Positions 21,977 through 30,834 of a DNA stretch of 31,346 nucleotides are shown one piece after another. Each line of letters starts with the position of its first letter. The stretch's first letter is position 1. Both the position numbers and the translations under genes were made by a program. The DNA comes from an uncultured Oscillospiraceae bacterium. Its GTDB lineage: Bacteria > Bacillota > Clostridia > Oscillospirales > Ruminococcaceae. Below the pieces are notes generated by a model. It saw only the letters and a list, made by a program, of their open reading frames with translations, was not told the DNA's origin and made no database searches. The stretch is taken from contig CAJUPO010000018.1 of the NCBI GenBank assembly GCA_910588145.1, forward strand, positions 1-31,346, given 5' to 3'.

Positions 21977-24247
21977 ATGCATTTCCATCGCAAATTTGCA
22001 GGAGTTATTGCAGGGATAGTAACGCTTACCTGCCTGGCTCATCCTGCTGCAGCTGTTTATGCTGAAGCAGCCGGAAGCTATAGTATGAATGTATCGGTTG
22101 ATCTTTCTAAAGATAAAAAGGAGATCAGTCCATATATCTATGGTATTAATCAGTATGGAAATACCAACAACTATAAAAATGTAACTGTCAATGCTGTACG
22201 TCAGGGCGGTAACCGCTATACCGGTTATAACTGGGAAACCAACTGGTCCAACGCCGGAGAAGACTGGGTAAACAGTTCAGATACTAACATAGGCGATCTT
22301 TCAAACGGTCCTGGATATGCTGCGAAAAAGCTTTCGGGAGAATGTGAAGAATATAATGTTCCTTATAAAATAACTACACTCCAGATGGCAGGTTATGTTG
22401 CTGCTGATAAATTGGGTCAGGTTACTGAGACTGCTCCGTCCGACAGATGGAATAAAGTATACTTCCGTAAAAACAGTGAATTGCAACTGGAACCTGATCT
22501 GACGGATAATGCGGTTTACATGGATGAATATATAAATTATCTTGTTAAAACTCTCGGAGATTCTACAACCTCAACAGGTATTCAGGGTTACAGCCTTGAC
22601 AATGAACCGTTCTTGTGGAATGACACACATCCTATGCTTCACCCTGAGGAATGTACAGCCGATGAACTTATTGAAAAGTCAATTGAACTTTCTAAGGTTA
22701 TAAAGGAAATTGACCCGAATGCAGAAGTTTACGGACCGGCGCTCTGGGGTATGCTTGCATGTATCCAGGCTGGAACAAGTGAAAATTATACAGATCCAAA
22801 GTGGGAAAGTATAAAGAATAATTACAACTGGTATCTTGATTACTATCTTGAAAGCATGGCAAATGCAGAAAAAGAATCCGGCAAACGTCTGCTTGATGTT
22901 GTTGACGTTCACTATTATTCACAGGACTGCTCAACAGATGACGGTAAGCTTCAGGCTGCAAGAAGTCTTTACGATGAAAGCTATGTTGAAAACAGCTGGC
23001 TTCAGCCTTATTTCGGCGGATACTTCCCGCTGATCCCTAAAATTCAGGAATCCATTGATAAATATTATCCGGGAACAAAAATTGCAATATCAGAGTATAA
23101 CTTAGCGGATATTGCAAACGAAAAGGTTACAGGCAAAAATGTAATCTCTGCAATTGCCGAAACAGAGGCTCTCGGTGCATTTGCTGATAACGGGGTATAT
23201 TTTGCAACATACTGGGGAACTCTTCCGGAATGTCCTTATGTTGAATCAGCAATCAACCTTTATACAAACTATGACGGTAAGGGCGCAAGCTTCGGCGATA
23301 CTCTTGTTCAGGCTAAGACAGATGATCTTTCCAAGGCAGCAGCATTTGCAGCTATTGATGGAAATGACGATTCAGATGTGGGCGTAATTCTTTCAAATAA
23401 AGACAAGACAGCTTCTGAAAATGCTGTTATTACTATTGACGGCTCAGCTTCAGATTATAAGAGCGCAGTTGTTTATGCTATCACTCAGGACAGCAGTGAA
23501 ATACGCATAATCGACGTTCAGAATAATGTCAGCGGAAACAAGGTAGAAGTAGAGCTTCCTCCGCTTTCAGTTGCTCATGTTGTAATTTCAGACGAACTTA
23601 CAGATAAAACAGAATATGAAGAACCTGATATAACTGTTAAGGAAACAGTTTATAATGTAAATGATCTTGCAACATCAGCAGACGGTTCTTACCTTATCCC
23701 TCTGGGCGATAAGAAAAACCTTAAAGAGATTAAATTTGCATTAAACAGCTATTCTACTGAAGGTTCAGCGTATTACAGCGGCGGCGGCGGACTCTGTTTT
23801 TCTAAGCTTACTCCTATCAGCGGAGGAGAAGAATTTTGGGGATTTAAGACAGTCAACTTCTCTAACGGACAAACAGAAATAGTAGTACCGTTTGACGAAT
23901 ACTATACCGATTCCAATCAGGATGAGGTGAAATCAGTTGTAGGTGATACCGAAGCTCAGTGGCAGCCGGGCTGGTGGAAATTCTCTGAAAAACAGGGAGA
24001 TACAGGCTCCGACATAGTAGTAAATTATACAACAGTCACTCTTGTATACGAATATGACGGCGAAACGGGACTTGTCGGCGACGTAAACGGCGACGGGAAA
24101 ATAGATGTCAGCGACGTAGTTGCACTTTCAAAGTGGCTTGCAAATATCGAAGCTAATATTGACCCTAAGCTTGCAGATGTAATTGCTGACGACTGTGTTA
24201 ACATTTTTGACCTTGCTGCTTTAAAGCGTAAGGTTATGAAGGGATAA
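21977..24247 (+). CDS. Cellulosomal GH44 endoglucanase with C-terminal CBM and dockerin
   Basis: 756 residues. ATG 21977 follows AGGGAGGACATTTAAT, while the longer frame from 21923 starts inside the leader hairpin. Residues 1-30 are a signal peptide. Residues about 38-535 are the GH44 catalytic region: ISPYIYGINQYG, AVRQGGNRYTGYNWETNW, acid/base E210 in YSLDNEPFLW, DVHYYSQ, nucleophile E373 in IAISEYNLAD, and a terminal beta-domain. Residues about 560-690 look like a carbohydrate-binding module, possibly the CBM76 type known beside GH44 in Ruminococcus flavefaciens. Residues 701-756 are a dockerin with a canonical first loop (GDVNGDGKIDVSD) and a degenerate second (ADVIADDCVNIFD). It should act on cellulose, xyloglucan or glucomannan outside the cell. 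Confidence 0.93.
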   Translation: MHFHRKFAGVIAGIVTLTCLAHPAAAVYAEAAGSYSMNVSVDLSKDKKEISPYIYGINQYGNTNNYKNVTVNAVRQGGNRYTGYNWETNWSNAGEDWVNSSDTNIGDLSNGPGYAAKKLSGECEEYNVPYKITTLQMAGYVAADKLGQVTETAPSDRWNKVYFRKNSELQLEPDLTDNAVYMDEYINYLVKTLGDSTTSTGIQGYSLDNEPFLWNDTHPMLHPEECTADELIEKSIELSKVIKEIDPNAEVYGPALWGMLACIQAGTSENYTDPKWESIKNNYNWYLDYYLESMANAEKESGKRLLDVVDVHYYSQDCSTDDGKLQAARSLYDESYVENSWLQPYFGGYFPLIPKIQESIDKYYPGTKIAISEYNLADIANEKVTGKNVISAIAETEALGAFADNGVYFATYWGTLPECPYVESAINLYTNYDGKGASFGDTLVQAKTDDLSKAAAFAAIDGNDDSDVGVILSNKDKTASENAVITIDGSASDYKSAVVYAITQDSSEIRIIDVQNNVSGNKVEVELPPLSVAHVVISDELTDKTEYEEPDITVKETVYNVNDLATSADGSYLIPLGDKKNLKEIKFALNSYSTEGSAYYSGGGGLCFSKLTPISGGEEFWGFKTVNFSNGQTEIVVPFDEYYTDSNQDEVKSVVGDTEAQWQPGWWKFSEKQGDTGSDIVVNYTTVTLVYEYDGETGLVGDVNGDGKIDVSDVVALSKWLANIEANIDPKLADVIADDCVNIFDLAALKRKVMKG

Positions 24248-24258
24248 ATATATAACTT

Positions 24259-24290
24259 AAAGCACGTCTGAAATAGGGCGTGCTTTTTTG
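24259..24290 (+). terminator. Intrinsic terminator after the GH44 gene
   Basis: AAAGCACG (24259-24266) pairs with CGTGCTTT (24279-24286), followed by further Ts. Confidence 0.8.
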
Positions 24291-24332
24291 CGCACAATAT
24301 GATATAATAATAGAGAAAAAGGATGTGATAAA

Positions 24333-25016
24333 ATGCGTATACTAATTGTTGAGGACGAAAAGGATCTTGCAATGATTCTGTCTGAAATACTTAATATGGA
24401 GGGGTATTATACTGACAATGCCTACGACGGTGAGAGCGGTCTTGATAACGCACTGTCAGGTATTTATGATTTGATCATATTGGACATTATGCTGCCGGTT
24501 ATGGACGGCATTCAGGTCTTGAGGGAAATAAGAAAGAGCAGTATAACCATTCCGGTATTAATGCTTACTGCCAAATCCGAAATAGAAGATAAAGTTTTAG
24601 GACTTGACAACGGTGCTGACGATTATCTGACAAAACCATTTAACACCAAAGAGCTTCTTGCAAGAGTACGTGCTTTATCAAGGCGGAAAGAAAAAACTCT
24701 TATCAGTGACAATATAGAATTTGAAGATATTATTCTTGATAAAACAACTCATGAAATGATAAAAGATGATCAGAAAATAAAACTTTCAAAGAAAGAGTAT
24801 GATATATTGGAACTGCTCATTTTAAATTACGGCAAAGTGGTTTCTAAGGAAAGTCTTATCATGAAAATTTGGGGTTATGACGCTGACATTGAGTATAATT
24901 CAATAGAAGTTTACATATCTTTTCTCCGGAAAAAAATCAATGCAGTTAACTCCCGTATACATATTTCTACTGCAAGAGGACGCGGTTATACCATTAAGGA
25001 GAAGAAAAATGGATAA
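24333..25016 (+). CDS. OmpR/PhoB-family response regulator
   Basis: 227 residues; AAAAGGATGTG precedes the ATG, and a TATAAT (24303-24308) lies close upstream. Residues 1-118 are the receiver (acidic EDE at 7-9, phospho-acceptor D51 in LIILDIMLP, Lys in LTKPFN). Residues about 128-222 are the winged-helix domain (KLSKKEYDILELLILNYGKVVSKESLI, then VEVYISFLRKKIN-like sequence). The start codon of the kinase overlaps its end. It follows a cellulase gene, but the terminator between them argues for a separate transcript, so a link to cellulose sensing is only suggestive. Confidence 0.94.
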   Translation: MRILIVEDEKDLAMILSEILNMEGYYTDNAYDGESGLDNALSGIYDLIILDIMLPVMDGIQVLREIRKSSITIPVLMLTAKSEIEDKVLGLDNGADDYLTKPFNTKELLARVRALSRRKEKTLISDNIEFEDIILDKTTHEMIKDDQKIKLSKKEYDILELLILNYGKVVSKESLIMKIWGYDADIEYNSIEVYISFLRKKINAVNSRIHISTARGRGYTIKEKKNG

Positions 25017-26715
25017 TGAGATCAGACACCTTAGAAAAAAATTTTTTCTTCTCTCTTCAATTATATCTTTCATCGTTATCTTTGTAATGATGCTGATTTT
25101 AAATATCCTTATGCAGATGACATATAAAAATGAAATGAAAGCAGCTGCGGATATGCTTGCCCAAACAGCTTCATCAAATGTGTCGGACGCAGGGTCTGAG
25201 ATTATATTTTTAAAGGATACACAAACTAATCAGAACGGTTATAATATAATTCCCCGCAATCCCGCAACAATAAAAAAAGTGATCTTAAACGGAACTATAA
25301 GCTGTACTGATCCAAACGCTGATTGGTACTGCGCCGGCGGCGGATTGTTTTTTGAACTGCCTGACAGCGAAGGGAAAATAATATATGTTCATAAGGAATA
25401 TAAGTTTAACCGTGATAATACCAAAATTATAATTGATTTTACAGACGATTCGGATTTTTTATATAACGGAAATCCTTTAAAAACGGATATTACAAAGGTT
25501 TCACCAAAGCATTTCTTTGTTTCAGAGGTCTGGTGGGCGTCTTCAAGCACTAATCAGGATATGGGACCCGATGAAGACGTTAAATTACAACTTGAAAGTA
25601 TAGAACTTCAGTATCTTTCAGATTCCTCAGCGGCGTCTTCTGAAAATTATGTTGCCGTAAACCGTGATTTCAATGAAATTTATCCTGACGGATTGCCCGA
25701 TACTTTAAATAATTACAGATGCTTTTATCTGATAGCCGATAAGCAGGGAAATTTGCTGGAGGTAAACAACGGCAATACTTTAAAATCAATAACACAAAAG
25801 AATGCTTATGATATAATTAACAGCGGAAAAGAATCTGAGATAATTGATAATAAGGAGTATAAACGAAAGGTTGTTGATACTGAAAAATATCGTATCTATT
25901 TATATATAAGTGATAAGCAGGCGGAGCAAAGCACAAGTAAATTACTCCTTATTTCTGCACTTTCAGGAGGCAGTGTTTTTGTTTTAGTATTAATTCTTAT
26001 AAATTATATTTCCGGTATTGCTGTAAAGCCTATTTCCGAAAGTTATCAGAAACAAAAGGATTTTATTTCAAATGCAAGTCATGAGCTTAAAACTCCGATT
26101 ACGGTAATTTCTGCGACTGCTGAGCTTATGGAAAAGAAAAACGGCTCCGACAGACTTACTGAATGTCTTTATGTCCAGGCTAATAAAATGGGAAGGCTTG
26201 TAAATGAAATGCTGACGCTGACAAGACTATCAGCTCCCGAAAATGTTCATGCTGATTTTAAAGCCTTTAACATTAGCCGTACAGTTGAAAATGCAGCGCT
26301 TTATTTTGAAAGCAGAGCCTTTGAAGAACAGAAGCAAATAATAGCTGATATAGAAGACAATCTTAATTTTACAGGCAATGCAGATAAAATTGATGAACTT
26401 ACAGGCATTTTACTTGATAATGCGCTAAAGTATTCAGATGAAAAATCTGATATAAGGATTAGTCTGCATTCAGCTAAGGAAAAATTGATTCTTAGCTGTA
26501 AAAATCCCTGCAAGGATTTTGATGTAAGGGATATACCCCATTTGTTTGAGCGTTTTTACAGGGGAGATAAATCCCGTTCTGGTGAAAAGTCAGGCTTTGG
26601 ACTGGGTCTTTCAATCGCAAGAGAAATTGCTGCTGTTCATAAAGGTACAATTAAAGTTGACTTTAATGAAAATATTATTTCATTTACTGTTATTTTTACT
26701 GTAAAGGAAGCTTAG
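25009..26715 (+). CDS. Transmembrane sensor histidine kinase
   Basis: 568 residues from ATG 25009, overlapping the regulator gene by 8 bases, with AAGGAGA upstream; the longer frame from 24940 lies inside that gene. Transmembrane helices at about residues 12-35 and 311-335 enclose an outside domain of about 275 residues, unusually large and not one I recognise. Residues about 345-415 form the dimerisation domain with phospho-acceptor H358 in SNASHELKTPIT. Residues about 450-565 form the ATPase domain (GILLDNALKYS, LFERFYRGDKSR, GFGLGLSIAREI). The N-box and G-boxes are intact. Signal unknown. Confidence 0.94.
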   Translation: MDNEIRHLRKKFFLLSSIISFIVIFVMMLILNILMQMTYKNEMKAAADMLAQTASSNVSDAGSEIIFLKDTQTNQNGYNIIPRNPATIKKVILNGTISCTDPNADWYCAGGGLFFELPDSEGKIIYVHKEYKFNRDNTKIIIDFTDDSDFLYNGNPLKTDITKVSPKHFFVSEVWWASSSTNQDMGPDEDVKLQLESIELQYLSDSSAASSENYVAVNRDFNEIYPDGLPDTLNNYRCFYLIADKQGNLLEVNNGNTLKSITQKNAYDIINSGKESEIIDNKEYKRKVVDTEKYRIYLYISDKQAEQSTSKLLLISALSGGSVFVLVLILINYISGIAVKPISESYQKQKDFISNASHELKTPITVISATAELMEKKNGSDRLTECLYVQANKMGRLVNEMLTLTRLSAPENVHADFKAFNISRTVENAALYFESRAFEEQKQIIADIEDNLNFTGNADKIDELTGILLDNALKYSDEKSDIRISLHSAKEKLILSCKNPCKDFDVRDIPHLFERFYRGDKSRSGEKSGFGLGLSIAREIAAVHKGTIKVDFNENIISFTVIFTVKEA

Positions 26716-26717
26716 AT

Positions 26718-26757
26718 AAAAAAATCCGTACAGATTATTTCTGTACGGATTTTTTTT
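26718..26757. terminator. Bidirectional intrinsic terminator
   Basis: A perfect 16-base stem, AAAAAAATCCGTACAG (26718-26733) with CTGTACGGATTTTTTT (26741-26756), around a 7-base loop. The YeiH-family stop codon lies at its edge, so it ends both convergent transcripts. Confidence 0.92.
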
Positions 26758-27841
26758 AGATATTTGTATAATAAATGCCCGTTGCCTTCTGAACAACTAT
26801 GGAAACTACCGTAATTGCCGTCCAGCAGCAAAAGCCCATAAGAATAGGCTTTCCGCCGTTTTTGACAAGCTTTATAATATTTGTATTCAAACCGATTGCG
26901 CACATAGCCATTGAAATAAAGAATTTAGCAAGCCATTTTGCAGCTGTAATAAAGCTGTCATTGTAAAATGCTGTAAAAGAGCTGTCACTCATTAGACCGA
27001 CAATAGTTGTAATAATTGACGCTCCGATAAAATACAAGATGAACCATGGAAAAATCTTTTTAAAGGAAAAGTCTGTTCCGCCTGAGCCTGATTTTTTAGC
27101 ATTTCTGGTTCGGATAAAAGCAAGGATCAATGTGATCGGAATAATAGCTAAAGTTCTTGTAAGCTTGACTGTTACAGCAGCAGACAGAATACCGTCGCAA
27201 TTGTATATACTTTCGGCAGTGGCTGAGGCGGCGGTAACTGAAGATGTATCATTAACTGCTGTTCCTGCAAAAACGGCGAAACCTTCCGTACCGAGTCCTA
27301 TTGAATGTCCCAGCGCCGGAAAAATCAGAGCCGCAAGAACATTGAACAGGAATATTACTGAAATCGATTGTGCAACATCTTCATCGTCTGCGCCGATAAC
27401 AGGAGCAGCAGCGGCAATAGCTGAGCCTCCGCATATTGATGAGCCTACGCCGATTAGACATGAAACTTTTTTATCTACTTTCAGAAGCTTCATAAGAAAA
27501 ATTGCTGTAATAAGCGATACTGCAATTGTAGAAATAATTACCGGCAGGCTTTTGGCGCCTACATTTGCAATAGTCCCCAGGTTTAGTGAAAATCCAAGAA
27601 TGATTACAGCCCACTGGAGAATTTTTTTTGATGTGAATTTAATTCCGTTTTTTAGGGTTGAATGCTCCGGCAGAGAAGGAATGAACAGAGTGATAAGCAT
27701 ACCAATTAAAATAGCGAATACAGGTGCTCCTATAACTTCAAATGAAAAAGATCCTGCATTTAAAGAGGCAAGTAGAGTTGAGATACCGGCTATAAGGGTA
27801 CAAAGCATTATTCCGGGGAGCTTATGGCGCATAAAATTCAT
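26756..27841 (-). CDS. YeiH-family (UPF0324) putative sulfate or anion exporter
   Basis: 361 residues. ATG 27841 follows AAAGGAG with a short 4-base spacing; the next in-frame ATG (27832) is too far. About ten hydrophobic helices run the whole length. The family signatures are GAPVFAILIGMLI near the N-terminus, LQWAVIILGFSLNLG, LIGVGSSICGGSAIAAAAPVI, and FAGTAVNDTSSVTAA. YeiH proteins are membrane proteins often annotated as sulfate exporters, but that function is weakly supported in general. It starts 43 bases after the tmk stop on the same strand, so co-transcription is likely. Confidence 0.92.
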   Translation of the reverse strand: MNFMRHKLPGIMLCTLIAGISTLLASLNAGSFSFEVIGAPVFAILIGMLITLFIPSLPEHSTLKNGIKFTSKKILQWAVIILGFSLNLGTIANVGAKSLPVIISTIAVSLITAIFLMKLLKVDKKVSCLIGVGSSICGGSAIAAAAPVIGADDEDVAQSISVIFLFNVLAALIFPALGHSIGLGTEGFAVFAGTAVNDTSSVTAASATAESIYNCDGILSAAVTVKLTRTLAIIPITLILAFIRTRNAKKSGSGGTDFSFKKIFPWFILYFIGASIITTIVGLMSDSSFTAFYNDSFITAAKWLAKFFISMAMCAIGLNTNIIKLVKNGGKPILMGFCCWTAITVVSIVVQKATGIYYTNI

Positions 27842-27884
27842 ATATGACTCCTTTTTATTATTTAATTTTTATTTTTTGGATAGT

Positions 27885-28541
27885 TCAATCTGCCAGATAC
27901 GGTTTTATTTTATCCCAGATGTCATCGGCAATTTCCTGTTTGCTTTTGTTACCGTCTACTATTATGACCCTTTCAGATTCCTTTAATTTTTCAAAAGCTT
28001 CAAGATATTTTTCACGAACCTTTACAAGACGTGATTTCTTTTCAAATAATTCCTGATGAAATCTGTTTTTAGCTATTCTTTCTATTGCTGTATCCGGATT
28101 TACGTCTATGAAAATATTTACAGTTGGTTTCAGGATAACGCTGCTTTGTTCATTTGCTTTTATGACCCAGTCCATGGGCATATCAACGCTGTGATATGCA
28201 TAGGAAGAAAAATAGTATCTGTCCGATATAACCGTAATGCCATCATTTATTTTACTGACGATACCGTTTATGTCATTTAGAAGATGATCAAGCCTGTCCG
28301 CTGCGAATAATGCGGCTATAACCTTATTGTCAGCTTTGATTCTTCCTGTCATTATTTGATGAATCAGCGAACCAATGGGAGAATCAGTAGGCTCCATGGT
28401 AGTATAGCAGTATATGCCTTCTTGTTTTAATTTTTCTGTAAGTATTTGAACCTGAGTACTTTTTCCGCTTCCGTCAATACCCTCAAAGGCAATAAAATTT
28501 CCTTTGCTTATCTGCACGTTTCTATTATATGTCTTTTTCAT
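27885..28541 (-). CDS. tmk: Thymidylate kinase
   Basis: 218 residues; CAGGAGT lies 9 bases before the ATG. P-loop FEGIDGSGKST (from residue 18), the DR(Y/F/H) substrate motif in VISDRYYFSSYAY, and the LID region near KNRFHQELFEKKSR identify dTMP kinase, which phosphorylates dTMP to dTDP for DNA synthesis. A basic 13-residue extension precedes the P-loop domain, slightly longer than usual. It lies upstream of the YeiH-family gene in the same direction. The 120-base gap after the VOC gene shows no clear signal. Confidence 0.95.
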   Translation of the reverse strand: MKKTYNRNVQISKGNFIAFEGIDGSGKSTQVQILTEKLKQEGIYCYTTMEPTDSPIGSLIHQIMTGRIKADNKVIAALFAADRLDHLLNDINGIVSKINDGITVISDRYYFSSYAYHSVDMPMDWVIKANEQSSVILKPTVNIFIDVNPDTAIERIAKNRFHQELFEKKSRLVKVREKYLEAFEKLKESERVIIVDGNKSKQEIADDIWDKIKPYLAD

Positions 28542-28663
28542 TTAATTTTTACTCCTGAATTTTATTTATAAAATCAGCTTTATTTGAAGCTTCATAATAT
28601 AATTAGTTAAAATAATACCTTGCCGTTTAACCTCTTAATTCCGATCCTATTAGAAAATTTACA

Positions 28664-29047
28664 TTAAACGGTTATCTCAATTAAGTTTTCCTCAATACCT
28701 ATAATGCAGCTTTCATAATAACCATCACCTGTTGTTCTCGGCTCGCTGATAATTTTATAACCGTCATTTTTTATTTGATTTGTAAGTTTGTTTACCTTTT
28801 CTTTGCTTCCAACAGAAAAAGCAATATGAATATAACCGGTTCTGGATATATTTTTATCTTCATTTATCATTTCAGGCTTATTCATAATTTCTAATCTTGC
28901 GCCATTATCAAAGCAAAGAAAATAAGAGCGGAAGTTTGTTCTTTTATTATGATATACATTATTAGCCGAGGCATTAAAGTATTTAATAAAAAATTCCTTT
29001 GCAGCTTCAAGATCATTAACATACATGGCAATGTGGTCGATTTTCAT
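28664..29047 (-). CDS. VOC-family (glyoxalase/bleomycin-resistance fold) protein
   Basis: 127 residues; GAGAGGTT precedes the ATG. MKIDHIAMYVNDLEAAKEFFIKYF is the first beta-alpha-beta module, with the metal-ligand His in DHIAMYV. YIHIAFSVGS carries a second metal-site His, and ENLIEIT a Glu near the C-terminus, so a metal site is likely intact. VOC proteins include lyases, dioxygenases and antibiotic-binding proteins; the reaction here is unknown. It stands alone. Confidence 0.9.
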   Translation of the reverse strand: MKIDHIAMYVNDLEAAKEFFIKYFNASANNVYHNKRTNFRSYFLCFDNGARLEIMNKPEMINEDKNISRTGYIHIAFSVGSKEKVNKLTNQIKNDGYKIISEPRTTGDGYYESCIIGIEENLIEITV

Positions 29048-29163
29048 TTGCTAACCTCTCATTTAAAACATCAGTTTTTATTATATTCGTATTTAATGTT
29101 CTTGTCAATCCTATAATATAAATTTAAGTATAACTTTATCAGAAAATGTGCTGTTGTATACTC

Positions 29164-29193
29164 TTGACTATTTATGTATGAATATGTTATACT
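29164..29193 (+). promoter_or_regulatory. Promoter of the DUF4180 gene
   Basis: TTGACT (29164-29169), 18 bases, TATACT (29188-29193), about 50 bases before the ATG. Confidence 0.65.
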
Positions 29194-29241
29194 TTAAAAA
29201 TATTATTTATTATATGGAATGAAATTAGAAAGGATAAAAAT

Positions 29242-29604
29242 ATGAATTTAATAAAAATTGAAAACAACGGCAGTATATGTGTTGCAGCAGAGAGCAGTAA
29301 TATTATTATTAAAGATGCTCAGTCTGCTATAGATCTTCTGATGAGCGCTAAGTATGAGACAGGTACAAAAAATATTGTGATTTCTAAAAAGCTTATTATA
29401 GAAGATTTTTTTGTTCTTAGTACAGGTCTTGCAGGCGAGATATTGCAAAAATTTATTAATTACGGCGGACGTATAGCAATTTACGGAGATTATACTCATT
29501 ATACAAGCAAGCCTTTAAAAGATTTTATTTATGAAAGTAATAAAGGCAAAGACATATTCTTTGTTTCTACAAAAGCTGAAGCAATTGAAATGCTTACAAA
29601 ATAA
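29242..29604 (+). CDS. DUF4180-family protein
   Basis: 120 residues; AGAAAGGATAAAAAT precedes the ATG. The pattern DAQSAIDLLMSAKYETGTKNIVISKK, then IIEDFFVLSTGLAGEILQKFINYGGRIAIYGDY, is typical of DUF4180, small cytosolic proteins with no known function. The fold resembles STAS-like alpha/beta domains. Own promoter, no clear operon partner. Confidence 0.9.
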   Translation: MNLIKIENNGSICVAAESSNIIIKDAQSAIDLLMSAKYETGTKNIVISKKLIIEDFFVLSTGLAGEILQKFINYGGRIAIYGDYTHYTSKPLKDFIYESNKGKDIFFVSTKAEAIEMLTK

Positions 29605-29680
29605 TTAGTATAAATTTAAGCAATTAGTACAGGTTAGTCCATTATTTATTAGTATCAGGAATAGAAAGGAGGTTTTTTAT

Positions 29681-30370
29681 ATTTCAAAAGGATTAGTTTA
29701 TATACTTACAAACCCCTGCCTTGACGGGTGGGTAAAAATAGGAATGACTGAGCGCAATGATATTAACAAACGGCTTAAGGAATTAAATTCTCCAGCAAAT
29801 ATTCCGCTGTCATATCGGTGCTATGCAGTTTATGAGGTAGAAAATCCTCTTGATGTTGAAAAGAAAATTCATAGTATTATTGACAGGGTAGATAATTCCC
29901 TGCACGCAAGAGAACAGCTCGATAACGGAAAAACCCGTGAGCGGGAGTTTTTTAAAATTTCACCAGAAACAGCATATGGCATATTCAGAGATATAGCTGG
30001 TTTACGAGGTGATGTTGATAAATTGAAACTTTATATGCCTACCCTTACTGAAGCTAAAGAACAGGAAATTGCTGAAAGAAAAACCAAACGTTCTAATAAT
30101 ACCTTTAAATTGTTGAATATTAATATTGGAGAAGAAATTACCTTTTTGTATGATGATACGGTTAATGCAAAGGTAGTAGATGACAAAAACCAGGTTGAGT
30201 ATGAAGACGGAGTTTATTCTGTTACATCTTTGGCTTGTAAATTACTTAAAGAACGTCACGGATGGTCTGAAAATTTGCATGTAAATGGCTGGATGTACTT
30301 TACTAAAAATGGCATTTCTCTGACCGATTTGCGTGACAGTATTGAAAACTTAGAAGATAATATTAATTAG
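29681..30370 (+). CDS. GIY-YIG nuclease-superfamily protein (T5orf172 type), probable ATT start
   Basis: The frame begins at ATT 29681, 8 bases after a perfect AAAGGAGG, giving 229 residues. The first in-frame ATG (29744) would remove the family's N-terminal core strand. Residues about 5-25 read KGLVYILTNPCLDGWVKIG, the GIY-YIG core in its T5orf172 form, followed by the helix with Arg (NKRLKELNS) and EKKIHSIID. Residues about 130-228 are a second domain (FKLLNINIGEEITFLYDD...CKLLKERHGWSENLHVNGWMYFTKNG). Such proteins occur in phages and mobile DNA and are presumed endonucleases. Either it initiates at a rare ATT codon or a former ATG has mutated. Confidence 0.85.
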   Translation: MSKGLVYILTNPCLDGWVKIGMTERNDINKRLKELNSPANIPLSYRCYAVYEVENPLDVEKKIHSIIDRVDNSLHAREQLDNGKTREREFFKISPETAYGIFRDIAGLRGDVDKLKLYMPTLTEAKEQEIAERKTKRSNNTFKLLNINIGEEITFLYDDTVNAKVVDDKNQVEYEDGVYSVTSLACKLLKERHGWSENLHVNGWMYFTKNGISLTDLRDSIENLEDNIN

Positions 30371-30415
30371 TATCATAAACTTTATTAAGCGTTCAAGTAC
30401 ATAAACAAAAATTAT

Positions 30416-30450
30416 AAATAATCCCCGGCAGTGTCAGGGATTATTTTTTA
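30416..30450 (+). terminator. Intrinsic terminator after the GIY-YIG gene
   Basis: AAATAATCCC (30416-30425) pairs with GGGATTATTT (30437-30446), followed by more Ts. Confidence 0.85.
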
Positions 30451-30518
30451 TTAACAATAAAAAAATGCAGTGATAGGACAGATTTTATCTGGAATATACT
30501 TAAGCGGAGGTGTGTGCT

Positions 30519-30707
30519 ATGGCTGAATTTGCAAAAGATAAAATAGCAAAGGATTTTAAAATTGGAAATACAAGAGTCAGAATAGCAACGGATTTCTGCG
30601 ATACTATAACACCGGAGGAAGTACAGAAAATTCTTGAACGTATTGCAGGAACAGCCAAACAACATTTTATTGCAGCCATGAAAAAGGAAGATTCTCAAAA
30701 TTTATAA
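30519..30707 (+). CDS. Small conserved-looking protein of 62 residues
   Basis: ATG 30519 lies 8 bases after GCGGAGG; an in-frame GTG at 30510 overlaps that site. The protein is soluble and basic-acidic mixed (KDFKIGNTRVRIATDFCDTI, PEEVQKILERIAGTAKQHF). I recall similar short proteins in integrated elements of Clostridia but cannot name a family. No signal peptide or membrane helix. Confidence 0.65.
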   Translation: MAEFAKDKIAKDFKIGNTRVRIATDFCDTITPEEVQKILERIAGTAKQHFIAAMKKEDSQNL

Positions 30708-30713
30708 AACATT

Positions 30714-30748
30714 CGCCGTAAATCTTATAAAATAAGAATTTTGCGGCG
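30714..30748 (+). terminator. Imperfect hairpin after the 62-residue gene
   Basis: CGCCGTAAATCTTA pairs with TAAGAATTTTGCGGCG apart from a bulge and mismatches. It has no T tract, so termination is doubtful. The stretch 30749-30834 after it holds nothing I can name. Confidence 0.3.
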
Positions 30749-30834
30749 GCAGTTTAAAATGGACAACCTTAAATTATGCATTGCATTTATTTAATTTTCA
30801 TTGATAACCGTTTGGAACGAAAGAACTAAGCCAT

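Noticed and set aside
22679..22961. Minus-strand frames within GH44
   Set aside because: They lie wholly within a strongly supported GH44 domain, with no start signals.
27039..27986. Long plus-strand open frame of 315 codons
   Set aside because: It runs opposite the YeiH-family and tmk genes, has no ribosome binding site and reads as low-complexity antisense protein. It is a shadow of those genes.
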